DNA of 25,565 nt, taken from assembly GCA_015501585.1 (NCBI GenBank), contig JADNRY010000805.1, positions 1-25,565 on the forward strand, read 5' to 3'. Within the stretch, counting starts at the first letter, position 1. Each line of letters starts with the position of its first letter. This document shows, one piece after another, positions 7,137 to 17,243 of this stretch. Source of the DNA: Rhodocollybia butyracea (Eukaryota; Basidiomycota; Agaricomycetes; Agaricales; Omphalotaceae). The translations under genes and the position numbers were made by a program. The notes beneath the pieces are model-generated. The model did not search any database. It worked only from the letters and a program-made list of their open reading frames with translations, and had not been told where the DNA came from.

Positions 7137-7388
7137 TGTAACGCCTCCGCCTCTCCATAATCACCACTGACCGTATCCGGCGATACGGTCATCCTAGACA
7201 CCGCCGATAGACCAAACGGTCTATCTTATCTTTCTATTTATTATTAATTATATAATAAATCTGTTACTATAAGTATCGTACGATTACTTAAGAGTCTAGT
7301 TAGTCTTTTACACTGTCGTACACACAATAGTATCCTATTTGTCGTGTTCACCGGTGTTCCTAAGACTTTGCCCATAGGGCGCATTATA
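7137..7388 (+). repeat. LTR copy D (3' LTR of the plus element)
   Basis: 252 bp, starts TGTAACGCC and ends GCATTATA. Both signature hairpins keep full pairing (7169-7177/7182-7190 and the GATAGACC / GGTCTATC pair), unlike LTR C. The right flank GCTGC does not match the flank left of LTR C. Confidence 0.9.
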
Positions 7389-8046
7389 GCTGCAGTTTCA
7401 CCGGTAAGAGTGTTTAGTGTAAGGAGCGTGAGAAGGCAGGTAGTAGGAGATTAGGCCAAAATTGTAAGTGAGGAGTAAATGAGGGGCGACGGCGAGTAGT
7501 GTGACGAGAGCATGAGAAACAGCTTGAGCACGTATGCATAGCAGGAGCAAAGCAGGAGTCACTGGAGTAGAAACGGAGCAGTGGATGAGCGTAATGTAAG
7601 TGTATAACAGTCCTGAGGGAGTCGCTTGAGGAGTCGTATCCAGTCACAGCTGGCTTATAGCTCATAAACCTTTAGCTCCACCAACAGGCACACCACCATT
7701 CCTCCGTCAGAGGGAAGCCAACTGAGAAAGACTAAACTTTGGATATCATTTCAGATGATGTCGAAAGTATTTTGTTTCAGTGCCTAAATAGAAACCCAAT
7801 TCAGTTTCTCTATTTTAGGCAACCCAAAATTCAACATTTCAGACCAATTTCAGAGAATATCTGAATTGATGTCCAAAGTCCCACTGAGCTTCCGTCTGAC
7901 GGAAGTGGAGGTAATGGCAGTGTGCAGTGTGGTGCATATTCTTTGTTCTTTGGTGACATCATATGGCACCCTAGCCTTACAAGTTGCATACTTAGTACAG
8001 ATAAGAACTTGCTTTGACACGTGCAAAATTTATGTGTAACTATCTG
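7389..8046. other. Intergenic stretch with a decayed foldback, no gene
   Basis: I see no convincing coding frame. The part from about 7690 to 7930 is an imperfect inverted repeat (listed separately). The rest looks like ordinary intergenic DNA. Confidence 0.5.
7690..7930. repeat. Decayed foldback element, about 240 bp
   Basis: Two arms of about 110 bp align in inverted orientation with many substitutions and small gaps. The centre is GAAAC / GTTTC around an 8-nt loop (about 7792-7809), next to CCTAAATAGA / TCTATTTTAGG. The outer parts share ACTTTGGA / TCCAAAGT-type and CACCATT / AATGG-type segments. It looks like an old MITE or foldback; no target duplication can be recognised. Confidence 0.55.
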
Positions 8047-8051
8047 TATTT

Positions 8052-8218
8052 TGTTGGATTAGGATTTGTCATTCCAAGCTCATAATCTTATGTAGGTACA
8101 AAACTGTAGTCAGCGGATGCTTCTGCATCTGTTTGTCTCTCTCTTCTGACCGTCACAGAGAGGACAACCGGAAATACACTTGTTGCTGTCTGTTTACCCT
8201 CAGGAGCCTATCACAACA
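8052..8218 (+). repeat. 5' LTR of the TRIM-like element
   Basis: 167 bp, TGTTGGATTAGG...CACAACA. Contains a small hairpin GATGC-TTCT-GCATC. Only a handful of differences from the right copy. Confidence 0.92.
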
Positions 8219-8679
8219 CAAACGGATCCTAGCCATCTGGTGGGCTAGTATACAATACACCACTGCTGAAGGCGCTTGATGAAGCCCCTATTCTGCTTGA
8301 TGAGGCTCCTATCGTGCTTGTCGCTTGCTTGTCACTTGCTTGTCACTTGAATATTATCCGGCCATATTTTCTGGATGCTGAAATTCTTGTGATACCGTCG
8401 TTGGTCTGTGGAGACCATTATAAATACCTTCGAGGTCCATTGATGATTGGACACCCCTATTCAAGTTGTTGGCTATGAGAATGCCTACTGCTCACGGATT
8501 TACCTTGATTTGAGTTGTCGACTATGAGAACATCTACTGCTCAGCTGAGGAACACCTATTGGGACGCCTACAACTTATTGAGACTGTTTTGAGTTACTGA
8601 CTTACGAGAATGTCATGATTCACTCTTTTGAAGGCTTGCTGTGTTATGATTGTTGCAGATTACTTTGCTTGTGGGGGTG

Positions 8680-8846
8680 TGTTGGATTAGGATTTGTCAT
8701 TCCAAGCTCGTAATCTTATGTAGGTACAAAACTGTAGTCAGCGGATGCTTCTGCATCCATTTGTCTCTCTCTTCTGACCATCACGGAGAGGACAACCGGA
8801 AATACACCCGTTGCTGTCTGTTTACCCTCAGGAGCCTATCACAACA
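8680..8846 (+). repeat. 3' LTR of the TRIM-like element
   Basis: 167 bp, closely matching 8052-8218, followed by the TATTT duplication. Confidence 0.92.
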
Positions 8847-8883
8847 TATTTCTGTCTTGATTTCTGCACTATTCTATCATATA

Positions 8884-10456
8884 TGCTGTTCAAAAGTGGG
8901 AAAAAATACCCACGCGCGCGGAAACTTTTTGTCAAAATTCTTTTATTGCATTTCTTTCAGTATTAGCTCATTAGATGTACATTTACTGTACATATGATAG
9001 CAGATTAGATTGGTCCGAGATAGCCAAAGGCGCCTATGAGAGGATAAGATAGGCAGATGTGAGAATCAGCATCATCGGCAAGCGCTTATCACTTGCCTTA
9101 TCACCAACTCTTGTACAAAGTCCAGCCCATCAATATTTTTCAGCTCTCACTACATGTTCAGGAAAGTCGGTCTTACACCGCTTAGTCTGTAGCTCAAGTC
9201 GGTCTTACCACCGCTCAATTTATGGCTGTGAGCGATAGGCTTTGATGGGATAGAAGTTGATAACTCTATCTGAGGGATTTTAGGGGGCGCACAAACGGGG
9301 GCGGAAATGATCCCTTTATTCTAAGTACAGTAGCTAATATATATAGGTCAATCAATAACAAATACGGTAAAGTATGGGGCGGCGGGTAACATGACTGGGG
9401 GGCAGCTGAGACCTGAAACAACAACCGTCGGACCGGCGGTCCACCTTCAACAATGGCTCATTGTCGTGTGACATTCAAAAAACTAGTCTTTTCAGCAACT
9501 TCCTTCTCGAGATGGCAGACAACAGAGCTCGGGGAACGCAGGGCCAAGCCCCAGCCAAACCCTTATCTATACTTATTGGTCATGACACTTCAGTTGGGAT
9601 ACATACCATGTTTAGTAGTACAGTATCTACTATTCTTTATTCACTGATTCAGAAAATTAGCTTATCCAAAGCATGAGTTCACGTATGTTGTGGCTGTGCC
9701 GCTTCTCTTGATAGCTTTTCACTAAGTTTATGAGGGTATTATGGACTATATAATAACAATTAAGTAGTAGATGTACAGTAAATGTACATCTAATGAGCTA
9801 ATACCGAAATAAATGCAATAAAAGAATTTTGACGAAAAGTTTCCGTGCGCAAACTATAAGGGCCTGTTCGGCAACACGAATCTGGATTTTGTGGGATTTT
9901 GCCAGAGGCAAGATTTTGAAGACTTATATAAAATGTTCGGATCAGCTGGCCGGTGCCATGACTCTGGAAATGTCATAAAATGACATAACTCCTGCCCTGA
10001 CATGTCGGACGTTCCTCTCGCTGTCCCGCAAGTCGTCCCGACCACTCTCAATGATGCCACACAGTGACCAACATGTTCTGGTCATCATCTTTCAAGTTTA
10101 ATGGAATTGTATATTATTGTTAAAGCAATTTTATTCCTCTATATTGTCTAAGCAAGTGAAACCTAAAGTAAAAACTACATTTGAGAGCGGCGGGCATGTC
10201 TGAGCATCGAGCGGGGTGTTGACCTCAACATGGAAGAAATGTCTGACAGGCTGTGACAGCATGCGCGTTTACACGGAGCGCTCAACTGGCTGATCCGAGT
10301 AATACTTACAAATGCTTGATGGCTTTTTTATATGGTGGCAATACCTGGCAAAATCCAAACAAAATCTGAGATTTGTGTTGCCGAACAGGCCCTAAAGTTT
10401 CTGCGTGAAATAAAGTTTCGGCACGCGTGGGTATTTTTTCCCACTTTTGAACAGCA
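8884..10456. mobile_element. Terminal-inverted-repeat element with probable TA duplication
   Basis: The left arm 8884-8993 (TGCTGTTCAAAAGTGGG... to ...TTTACTGTACAT) recurs inverted at 9771-9859 plus 10396-10456, once the MITE at 9860-10392 is set aside. TA stands on both sides (8882-8883 and 10457-10458), as for Tc1/mariner-type insertions, but two bases are weak evidence. The right arm holds about 30 nt around TGCCGAAACTTTATTTCACGCAG that the left arm lacks. The interior (about 9000-9770) encodes no recognisable transposase; two small plus-strand frames at 9453-9676 look spurious. It is probably a non-autonomous derivative or foldback. Confidence 0.7.
9860..10392. mobile_element. PIF/Harbinger-like MITE, 533 bp, TSD TAA
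   Basis: The terminal inverted repeat GGGCCTGTTCGGCAACAC (18 of 18 nt) begins at 9860 and is repeated inverted, ending at 10392; similarity goes on as AATCT. A 3-bp duplication TAA lies at 9857-9859 and 10393-10395. The GGGCCTGTT-type end and the 3-bp TWA duplication are typical of PIF/Harbinger MITEs. No ORF of note. It interrupts the right arm of the element at 8884-10456 and is therefore younger. Confidence 0.85.
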
Positions 10457-10622
10457 TAATCGTACTTTAATGAAACCCGTTTCGCCATGACGGTGTATAG
10501 CAGTGAGACAGATTTTGGAACGTCAAATATGCTATAAATCAGACAGGAAATTTGTCAAAATCGCGTGCTTAAGTTTGGCTTAAATAGATCGTATATCATA
10601 TCATGCAAGTACAATGAGAGCG

Positions 10623-12036
10623 TTACACGGCGGCGTCATAAGTTGGCGGCAGAAGTTGCGATCGAAATTCATGCTCCAAACTCTCCAGGTTACTTCTTAG
10701 TTGGATGATTGCTTCGTGGTCGGAACCCTCCCGTCCACTGTAAATAGATTCTGGTGCACTGCTATTCTGCATCCGCATAGGGGGTTTCCTGATGCTAGTA
10801 TCAATGGACCTCATTGGAGCGGGCTAGAGTAAGTATGCAACAGAAAAGAATCAGTCCCATCAATCAACAAGGAGAAAGGATACTTACAGGATTATTAGAA
10901 TCATCAACCTGGGAACTATGAATTTGGTTGTTTGCAAATGATACTGAGTTCATGGGGTGAAATGGGCGCGGTTCAAGGCTCGTGCCTTCAATCTTACCAG
11001 CCCTCATCCGGCGCTGTCGGACGCGGTGGTAGTAGTACAAGGCCCCAAATATGAACAGCAGACATATTCCGCCGGTAATTCCGCCTGCTATTGCAGCAAC
11101 GTTTGAATGTTTCGATGATTCTGAGGATATTGAGGACGTCGGCGTCGCTTGACCTGGCTGAAGGCAAACAATAAAGTCAGAGACTGAAAAATAGAAAATA
11201 AAATTACAAACCGAAGAAAGTGAAGACGGTGATGTTCCGTCTTCAAGAGCAAAACTGGGACATGTAGAAAATTAAGCAACGAAGATAAAGGGAGAAAAAC
11301 ACTCACTCGTAAGTTGCATAATCAAATAGGATCGTCGAATTTGTCCCCGTCAGGGCAGACATGACAAACGTATGCTGAGTTTGTGGCAAGCCGCTCAACG
11401 AGAGAACGCTAAAATTGTATTGGAACTGGCCGGACCCGTCGCTCGTATGCATAAACGACTGATTAACAGGGAATTTATCCAATGTAAAAGTCAGATTATA
11501 ATTTGAGATGACCGGCGCGTCCCTGTTGAATTCATTAGTGACATTGCTGGGGGATGTTACGGGATTAGGAAGTATGCAATAAACATTCAGAGAAGTTCCT
11601 AAAGACAGTTGTGCTTAGCATTACCACAGAATATCAGGCTCAAAGGGGCGTGTTTACCTGTGAAACTAAATGTCACCGTTCTTAGATTGTCGAGTCGAAA
11701 AAACTCGGTCCAATGCCAGGTTTGATTAAATGCCCGCTGAACATCAAACCCATCTCCATAAGCTGCTACAAATTGGCTACTAAAGTTTGCGGCTTGCAAC
11801 CAATCGAAGGTACCAGATCCTGGGCCCGAGTATAATGGCACCAGCGAGGTGCGGGGGTCACCATACTCGTCATCGATGTACCCAGTCTGCACTTGTGCAG
11901 ATACGGCTATTGGGCGAGTTATAAACAAAAAGAGACCTGCGAGATACATGGCCAAGAGACAATTGGAGATTTTTGCTCCTGCAGAGATGGTAGGAACATA
12001 GTCCAAGGAGAGCAGACTGTTATTGGTGGTAATCAT
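10623..12036 (-). CDS. Single-pass membrane protein, five exons, 394 aa
   Basis: Exons on the minus strand are 12036-11658, 11598-11307, 11254-11212, 11157-10888 and 10823-10623. All introns are GT-AG, the short ones 52-64 nt, and the phases fit to give 394 codons plus stop. A hydrophobic segment (CLLAMYLAGLFLFITRPIAVSA) serves as signal peptide; an inner ATG at 11949 would place it at the very N-terminus and may be the true start. The ectodomain begins IDDEYGDPRTSLVPLYS and ends ...TNSTILFDYATYD, a pattern I know from many Agaricomycete membrane proteins of unknown function, probably a beta-sandwich. At least seven N-glycosylation sequons are present. A Ser/Thr-rich stalk and a transmembrane helix (about residues 258-282, AAIAGGITGGICLLFIFGAL) follow, then a basic cytoplasmic stop (RVRQRRMR) and a tail with PPTY close to the C-terminus. 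Role unknown; a cell-surface or wall-sensing function is inference. Confidence 0.85.
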
Positions 12037-12335
12037 GGCTAAGTTTCCTAGTAACTAAGGCTATAAGAGATACTTGGATGATGGTCATCAAGCCGGTGTG
12101 AACATCAGAATAACTATATCGGAAGTTTCTTCCTTAGGAGGATTGAAGGCAAACACGTAAGGAAACACAGAAGGTCCCAGTAGACAAACAAATATCACAG
12201 TTCTGTGATGTAAGTGGTAGTTTGTACAGTGCTTTGCGTTGTGCAGTTCTGACAGGGTTGTTTATGTGTATTTGTTTGGAACCAGTGCACAAGGCAAGTA
12301 GCAAGGTCAGACTCCAGAAAAACGATGGCCTACAA
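12037..12335. other. 5' flank of the membrane-protein gene
   Basis: Presumed promoter of the minus-strand gene. No clear TATA box or other motif stands out. Confidence 0.3.
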
Positions 12336-12546
12336 CATCACGGAACCGGCGGGATTATGGCCATTGCGGGACAATTATGTCCGGAGATGGTAGTAATGGC
12401 CATGGACTGAACGTCGATGGAGATTGATGGCCATAAGCCAGCCATCGATGGCAATTGACTACCACAATGGCAATTACATGGCCATTATTGCCATCGATGT
12501 ATGGCTCACTTCCATTCCCGGACATAATTGTCCCAGTTCCGTGATG
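12336..12546. repeat. Small foldback, 211 bp, with ATGGCCAT-rich centre
   Basis: CATCACGGAAC at 12336 is matched inverted by GTTCCGTGATG ending at 12546. Further in, 12368-12384 (GGGACAATTATGTCCGG) pairs exactly with 12518-12534. The left arm holds about 20 extra bases between these blocks. The centre contains many overlapping ATGGCCAT, CCATCGATGG and GCCATCGAT motifs that can pair with each other. It is probably a MITE-like or foldback sequence; no target duplication was found. Confidence 0.7.
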
Positions 12547-15500
12547 AATGGCATAAGCCTGAGATGTCTTTCCATTCTTTTGCTACAAGGCAGTAAAATA
12601 CATCTGTACATCGCGCAGGAATGGACATTGGCAGCAAAATTGATGCATCACCAGTGCTGCCGAGCTGCCGCCAGGTCCAGCCAATCATTGCAAGGCGCTG
12701 TACCGGCGATGATCATCACTTCGAGTCACTCGGTAATAGGTATTGACTTGGATTCCGTCCTTGTTGATGTTGAGTGTCGAGACTGTCAGATATACACAGA
12801 TTTCTAATTTTGCGACAATTCTTGACTCGGCGATGTGACGAGAATGGTAAGCAAATGATAAGTAGAAGTAACAGAAGAGGTCAACGACCAACGGCACATG
12901 CCGCGGCAGTGTCGGCTGGTTCAGAGCATCAAAAGCTCAGAGCGCTCATTCCGGGCCAGCATCTCCCAGCATCTCATTTCGCTGTACTTAAGTATATAGT
13001 AGCAATGGCATATTAAAACTTGGATCAAGCCATCAGAACAAATACGCCTGTAATATGTATAGAAATGTAGGAAGGAAAGGAAGGAAAGGAAGGAAGGAAC
13101 TGGCTAGTTAAGGCTGAGCGATTTTTTTGACTGAACATATCAGCTTGCCTGTTCGTAGTGAAAGTAACAACGAATTCGGTACTAGTAGTCAACTAGTAGT
13201 ACCTGTAGTACCCCGCCGATGAAATGGACTAAGGTGAACCAGGCATCATACATGATACATGTGTTTCATTCAAAATAGTTCAAGGACAGATATAACTAAC
13301 TTGAAGTAAGTATATACTTCTAAGTCAGTACTTGGTTCTCGCTTGGTATTGTTGTGTACTCGGGACGCCGGCGGGCGGTACTATTTTGATGCAATGTTCC
13401 ATACACCTGGGAGCTTTCTGTTGTAAATATCCGGCGCAGGGACTGAATAAGACGTGAGGCTCAAGAGAGAGAAGATACTAGATTGGAGAGCTATAGGTAC
13501 TAGCTTTGGAGAAAGCCTTTTATATACTGTAGACGATGGTAAATATTATTAAGGTGGTCCGGTACATACATAGCATCAGTAACCGGATAGGTAATGACTC
13601 GTAAGTACATCCGGAGTTGTAGTATGTCCGATCGGCGAAATACAACACTTTCTCAACGCCAGCCTTGGGTCTTGCCTTGAGCAAGTAGACAGCATACTAG
13701 AGGCTAGAGTCAGTTCTGTTGAATGACGAGGGAAACTTGGAGGATGCTTACAGGAACACTAATCAACGTAGGTCGATAAGTACAAGTGACTCATTACTAC
13801 ACAAACGCCAACAGTGGTTTGCAGCGATGATCATCATACGGAGTATTGCAGTGCGTATGAGCCTTTTGATTTTAGAAAGGGCGAAGATAAAGGTGTATAG
13901 TAATTATGAGCAGTGAATGTTCCCATCGTATGAGCTCAGATCTTGAAACTTAAAATTTACTAACAGTAACTGCAACAATCATATCAGTATCGGACCAGTA
14001 GTGATATTTCAGTCCTGAAACCTCCTGCTTTGCTGACATTTTTCCGGCTGGCGTAACCAGCAAATTAGTACAAGCCCGTACCCTCCAGGTGAAGACATGA
14101 AGCAATGAACTGAGGAGCCTCATTCCAGCCGCATCATGCATTATCCCCACTTGTGTAACCTTCTGTTACAATGGTACAGAATGGCAGAGGTATCCCGCTG
14201 GTACGGAAATCGCAGCCAGTACGGGCTGCACAGTGCAGTGGCATGAAGGCTCGACAGAAGTGAAGGCCAGGCTATGGGGAGCTCAGAAGATGGCGTTTTG
14301 GATTGGTTTTGGACCCCCTAGGAGGGTCAAGTCAACAACATAGGACGAAGCGGGGCAGCTACTAGTAGAGGTCAGTGCTACATACGTCTACATTGATCAA
14401 CGGTGCTCGACACCTCATGCACTGAATCACTGGAGGAAGGGCCCGGGGGGGTCAAGAGGGGGGTCCAATGGTAACTCTGTGTAATAATCGTAGGTCCCGT
14501 CTATAAGATTTAATCTGGATGATGCATTCTGGGCTTCGGGTGGTGAGTGGTTGTATATTCTCGACGTAGTGGACCTACATCCATACCCATACTGGGCACC
14601 TTGGTTGTTTGAACGACCGAATGCGTGTCAATTAAATTCAAGCGGATAAAGTATTCTGGATGTGACATAGAGTCCAGGCGACCAGCAAAGGATGGAAACA
14701 ACAGGAGCGAGGATACATATCGGATATCCTTCTAACCGCTTCGTAAGCCACAGTTGGCACTGGGTGTTTTAGAACTTTATTCCAGGCGCCTTACCAAACA
14801 TTCTGTGTGCCACACGTCAAAAACTTTCAGCGAGCGCATGAGAAAAATCAAGTTCATCCATGTCACAGTGATTGAAGAGTACAGTATTGATACAATGATA
14901 AGGTGAAGAATTGATTAGTTTCGAAGGAGAAGGCGCCTAGATAGAGCGTCTATTTACTCTTATTAGCTACCTCGGAAGACTTTAACATAACATGTCCAAA
15001 GTACTAGCGACGACTCCAACCCTTAGCCAGAATGCTGCTGTACATGAGCATGGACTCAAATATTGTGTTCAGCTTCAAGCGTAACGTGAGTCGGGGTCCC
15101 TGATTATGTTACGCCAAGGCTTCTCGAAATCTTGATTCTTCTGGTGACACGCACCCAACATAAGTACTCCTTTCAGTCCCGGCACTCGCTTCGGGGCTAT
15201 ACCTTGCTACAAATCACAAACCGCTCTCCGAATGGCTTATTTTCGCTGTCTTCTCGACTAGAAAATGTCTAGCTCTTGAAAATCTTCTCTAAAACGATCG
15301 ATATCATATGGCTGGGGCTCCGATTCGTTCGTTCTTCCTCAATCATGGCTACCAATCAATGACTACAGATTATCGAGGAAATAGCACAAGGATGAAACTC
15401 TGACTTGTATTTAGAGGACTCGTCTGTACGCTAGCTTGAAGGAACGGAGGTTCCGCTGCACCAAAATCACACTGTCTACGAACATTCACACACCCTGGAA

Positions 15501-17190
15501 TATCTACTTTATCTGTCTGGGTGGGAAAACCACTGATGTACGACTGGGAACGTCACAGATTCACGGTCCATCTTTAAGCGTAGAAGGACGGTGGACCTTA
15601 CGCCGTAACTTCATCTGCATGGGCAACTGTGCCGGTCTTTCGATTTGCTTGCTCAGGTTCTCCTTTGAAGCTGGCTTTCATCCAGAAGCATTACAACCGC
15701 GAGGAGGTCAGGCGATCATCTTTGTGCAGCAACGGGCCTTTTTATCCTGCAGACTCATTACGCTCTCATCAACATTTAATATCACCGTCTACGACTCCAT
15801 TTATATGATCTATGGGCCGTATAAGTTATAATTAGTAACTCACGGTTAAGACAAATAAATCTGGCCAATTCGAGCTTGGGTCTTAGTAGTTTTTGAACAT
15901 CGATTGCGAAAACAAGATTTGTTCTGTCTGGAAGAGGTACCACATGGACATTGCTCGACCGTTATCTATGTTATCATAACTGTGGAAAATGTATTGGCAG
16001 CGTAGGATTATCGATTACAAACATGAACCAGAGGGAGATCGGAAGGAAGCGCAAACGGGGGAAATGTTGGATAGTTACATGCTTAGAGGGCGTATCAGAA
16101 CCTTTCCACCACGTTTAGAAGGCCCGGTTTAAACTATATGATTGAAGGGACTTGCAGGTACATATGAAGACTGGCAGGTCACAAGTACATTTGTAGTTAA
16201 TTGCAATACACACGACTCAGGCAAGTTCAAATTTCTAACTCCCCTTCCGGTACTTATATGAGTTCATTGTGGGTCAACTGAAGTTCCATGTTGGCTACTG
16301 TGAAAAGATCTGCAGCATGTAGACAATGCACTCGTTAATTTTTGTTGGTCGTACTAGACTCGTAGCGTTACTTCACTTCAATGAGGCGGCCATTTGGAGA
16401 TAAGGTGGAGAGCAAGGTGGAGAGTGTTTAAGTTGTATTTGACTTTCGGCGCCATCCGTTTGAAATCGAACTTCGTCAACTTGGGAGACAATTGGACCTT
16501 GTGTTCTCTGTTTACGGAGTTTTTCACTCACAACGGCCTCTTCCTCAATATACCGAGCGATCCATCTCCTTGTCTGCCCTGTGACTCAATAGGTGTAGCT
16601 TTTGGGTACCTTGAAAGGCACTGGTACCTCGAACAATTATCAATAATGGCAGCTGAAAATTCGTCTTGGAAAAACTCGGAGATCACTAGCAAGCGAGATA
16701 ACCCTTCAAATTTCAAACTTCAAGGTGTCTCTCAAGATAGACCTACCAGTCTCAGCCCTTTCAACCTGAGCCGTGGCTGGCGAAAGTGATACTGTCCACA
16801 AAATTGACTGTCCTTCAGCTTCCTTCACGATGTTTTCCAAGTTAGTGATGCAAACTCGGGCAAATCTCGAGCTTGTACTTAATTTGTGCTAGATTAAAGT
16901 CGAGATTATTCGCTACAGCCTCCCGGGTCCCGCGGCAAGACAACAAGTTATTCCGAAACTGCACAATGCAAGATGTCCATCCGGATCTGCTCCACAGAAC
17001 GCTCTGAAAAGTTTAGTTGTGTACTCAAGTACTGTTGCAGATATTTTGTTTCGATATGTTATTTTTTCTACTTGTTAGCTTGTGCATCAAAGACTTGAGA
17101 GTTTTTTGCTGATGGAGGTGACAAGTGACAGAGTCGTCATGATTGATAAACGCTGAAGCGTTTAAATGACATCAGCGTAGTGGTTCACCT
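12547..17190. other. Gene-poor intergenic region, about 4.6 kb
   Basis: I found no gene I can support. The longest open frames (15436-15831 and 16394-16789, both plus, 131 codons) show no recognisable domain, no conserved pattern and no convincing splice context. The only clear repeats are a GGAA microsatellite at 13070-13099 and short CTAGTAG repeats near 13180-13210. Decayed mobile elements are likely but cannot be proven from the sequence alone. Confidence 0.5.
13070..13099. repeat. GGAA/GGAAA microsatellite
   Basis: About seven units alternating GGAA and GGAAA in 30 bp. Confidence 0.9.
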
Positions 17191-17236
17191 CTTTGTTTCA
17201 ATTTCATTCCTTTCCTTCTCCCTGTCTCTCCAAAGA
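17190..17236 (+). promoter_or_regulatory. Pyrimidine-rich tract before the tricalbin start
   Basis: A C/T-rich stretch (TTTCCTTCTCCCTGTCTCTC inside it) ends a few bases before the ATG at 17244. CT-rich blocks close to the transcription start are common in fungal promoters; here it probably marks the core promoter or the 5' UTR. Confidence 0.45.
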
Positions 17237-17243
17237 TTTCAAC

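Larger units (their letters stand above)
2215..7388 (+). mobile_element. Non-autonomous, gag-only LTR retrotransposon with dense hairpins
   Basis: The element is LTR C, a leader with a 353-bp foldback, a Gag-like gene, a 3' UTR, a polypurine tract (7126-7136, GGTGGGGAGGG) and LTR D. About 3.2 kb of internal sequence remains when the nested insertion (5076-6536 plus one 5-bp duplication) is set aside. No protease, reverse transcriptase, RNase H or integrase motif appears in any frame, so it would need enzymes from another element. The layout resembles plant TR-GAG elements (LTRs plus gag only). Left and right outer flanks (ATCCC and GCTGC) do not match, so there is no simple target duplication, and the left flank is the inverted copy's gag. 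Orientation rests on the gag direction and the polypurine tract. Confidence 0.85.
8052..8846 (+). mobile_element. TRIM-like LTR element, 795 bp, TSD TATTT
   Basis: Two 167-bp direct repeats (8052-8218 and 8680-8846) with termini TGTTG...CAACA flank a 461-bp internal region. A perfect 5-bp duplication TATTT lies at 8047-8051 and 8847-8851. A G-rich tract (GTGGGGGTG, 8671-8679) directly before the right LTR sets plus orientation. The internal region has no ORF but short repeats of GCTTGATGA and CTTGTCACTTG type near 8276-8348. No TGG-type primer site directly follows the 5' LTR. Not related to LTR family 1. Confidence 0.92.

Noticed and set aside
9453..9676. Two small plus-strand ORFs in the interior of the inverted-repeat element
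   Set aside because: Overlapping frames without any domain or transposase motif.
15436..16789. Two 131-codon plus-strand ORFs in the gene-poor region
   Set aside because: No recognisable domain, unusual composition and no splice context; length is compatible with chance.
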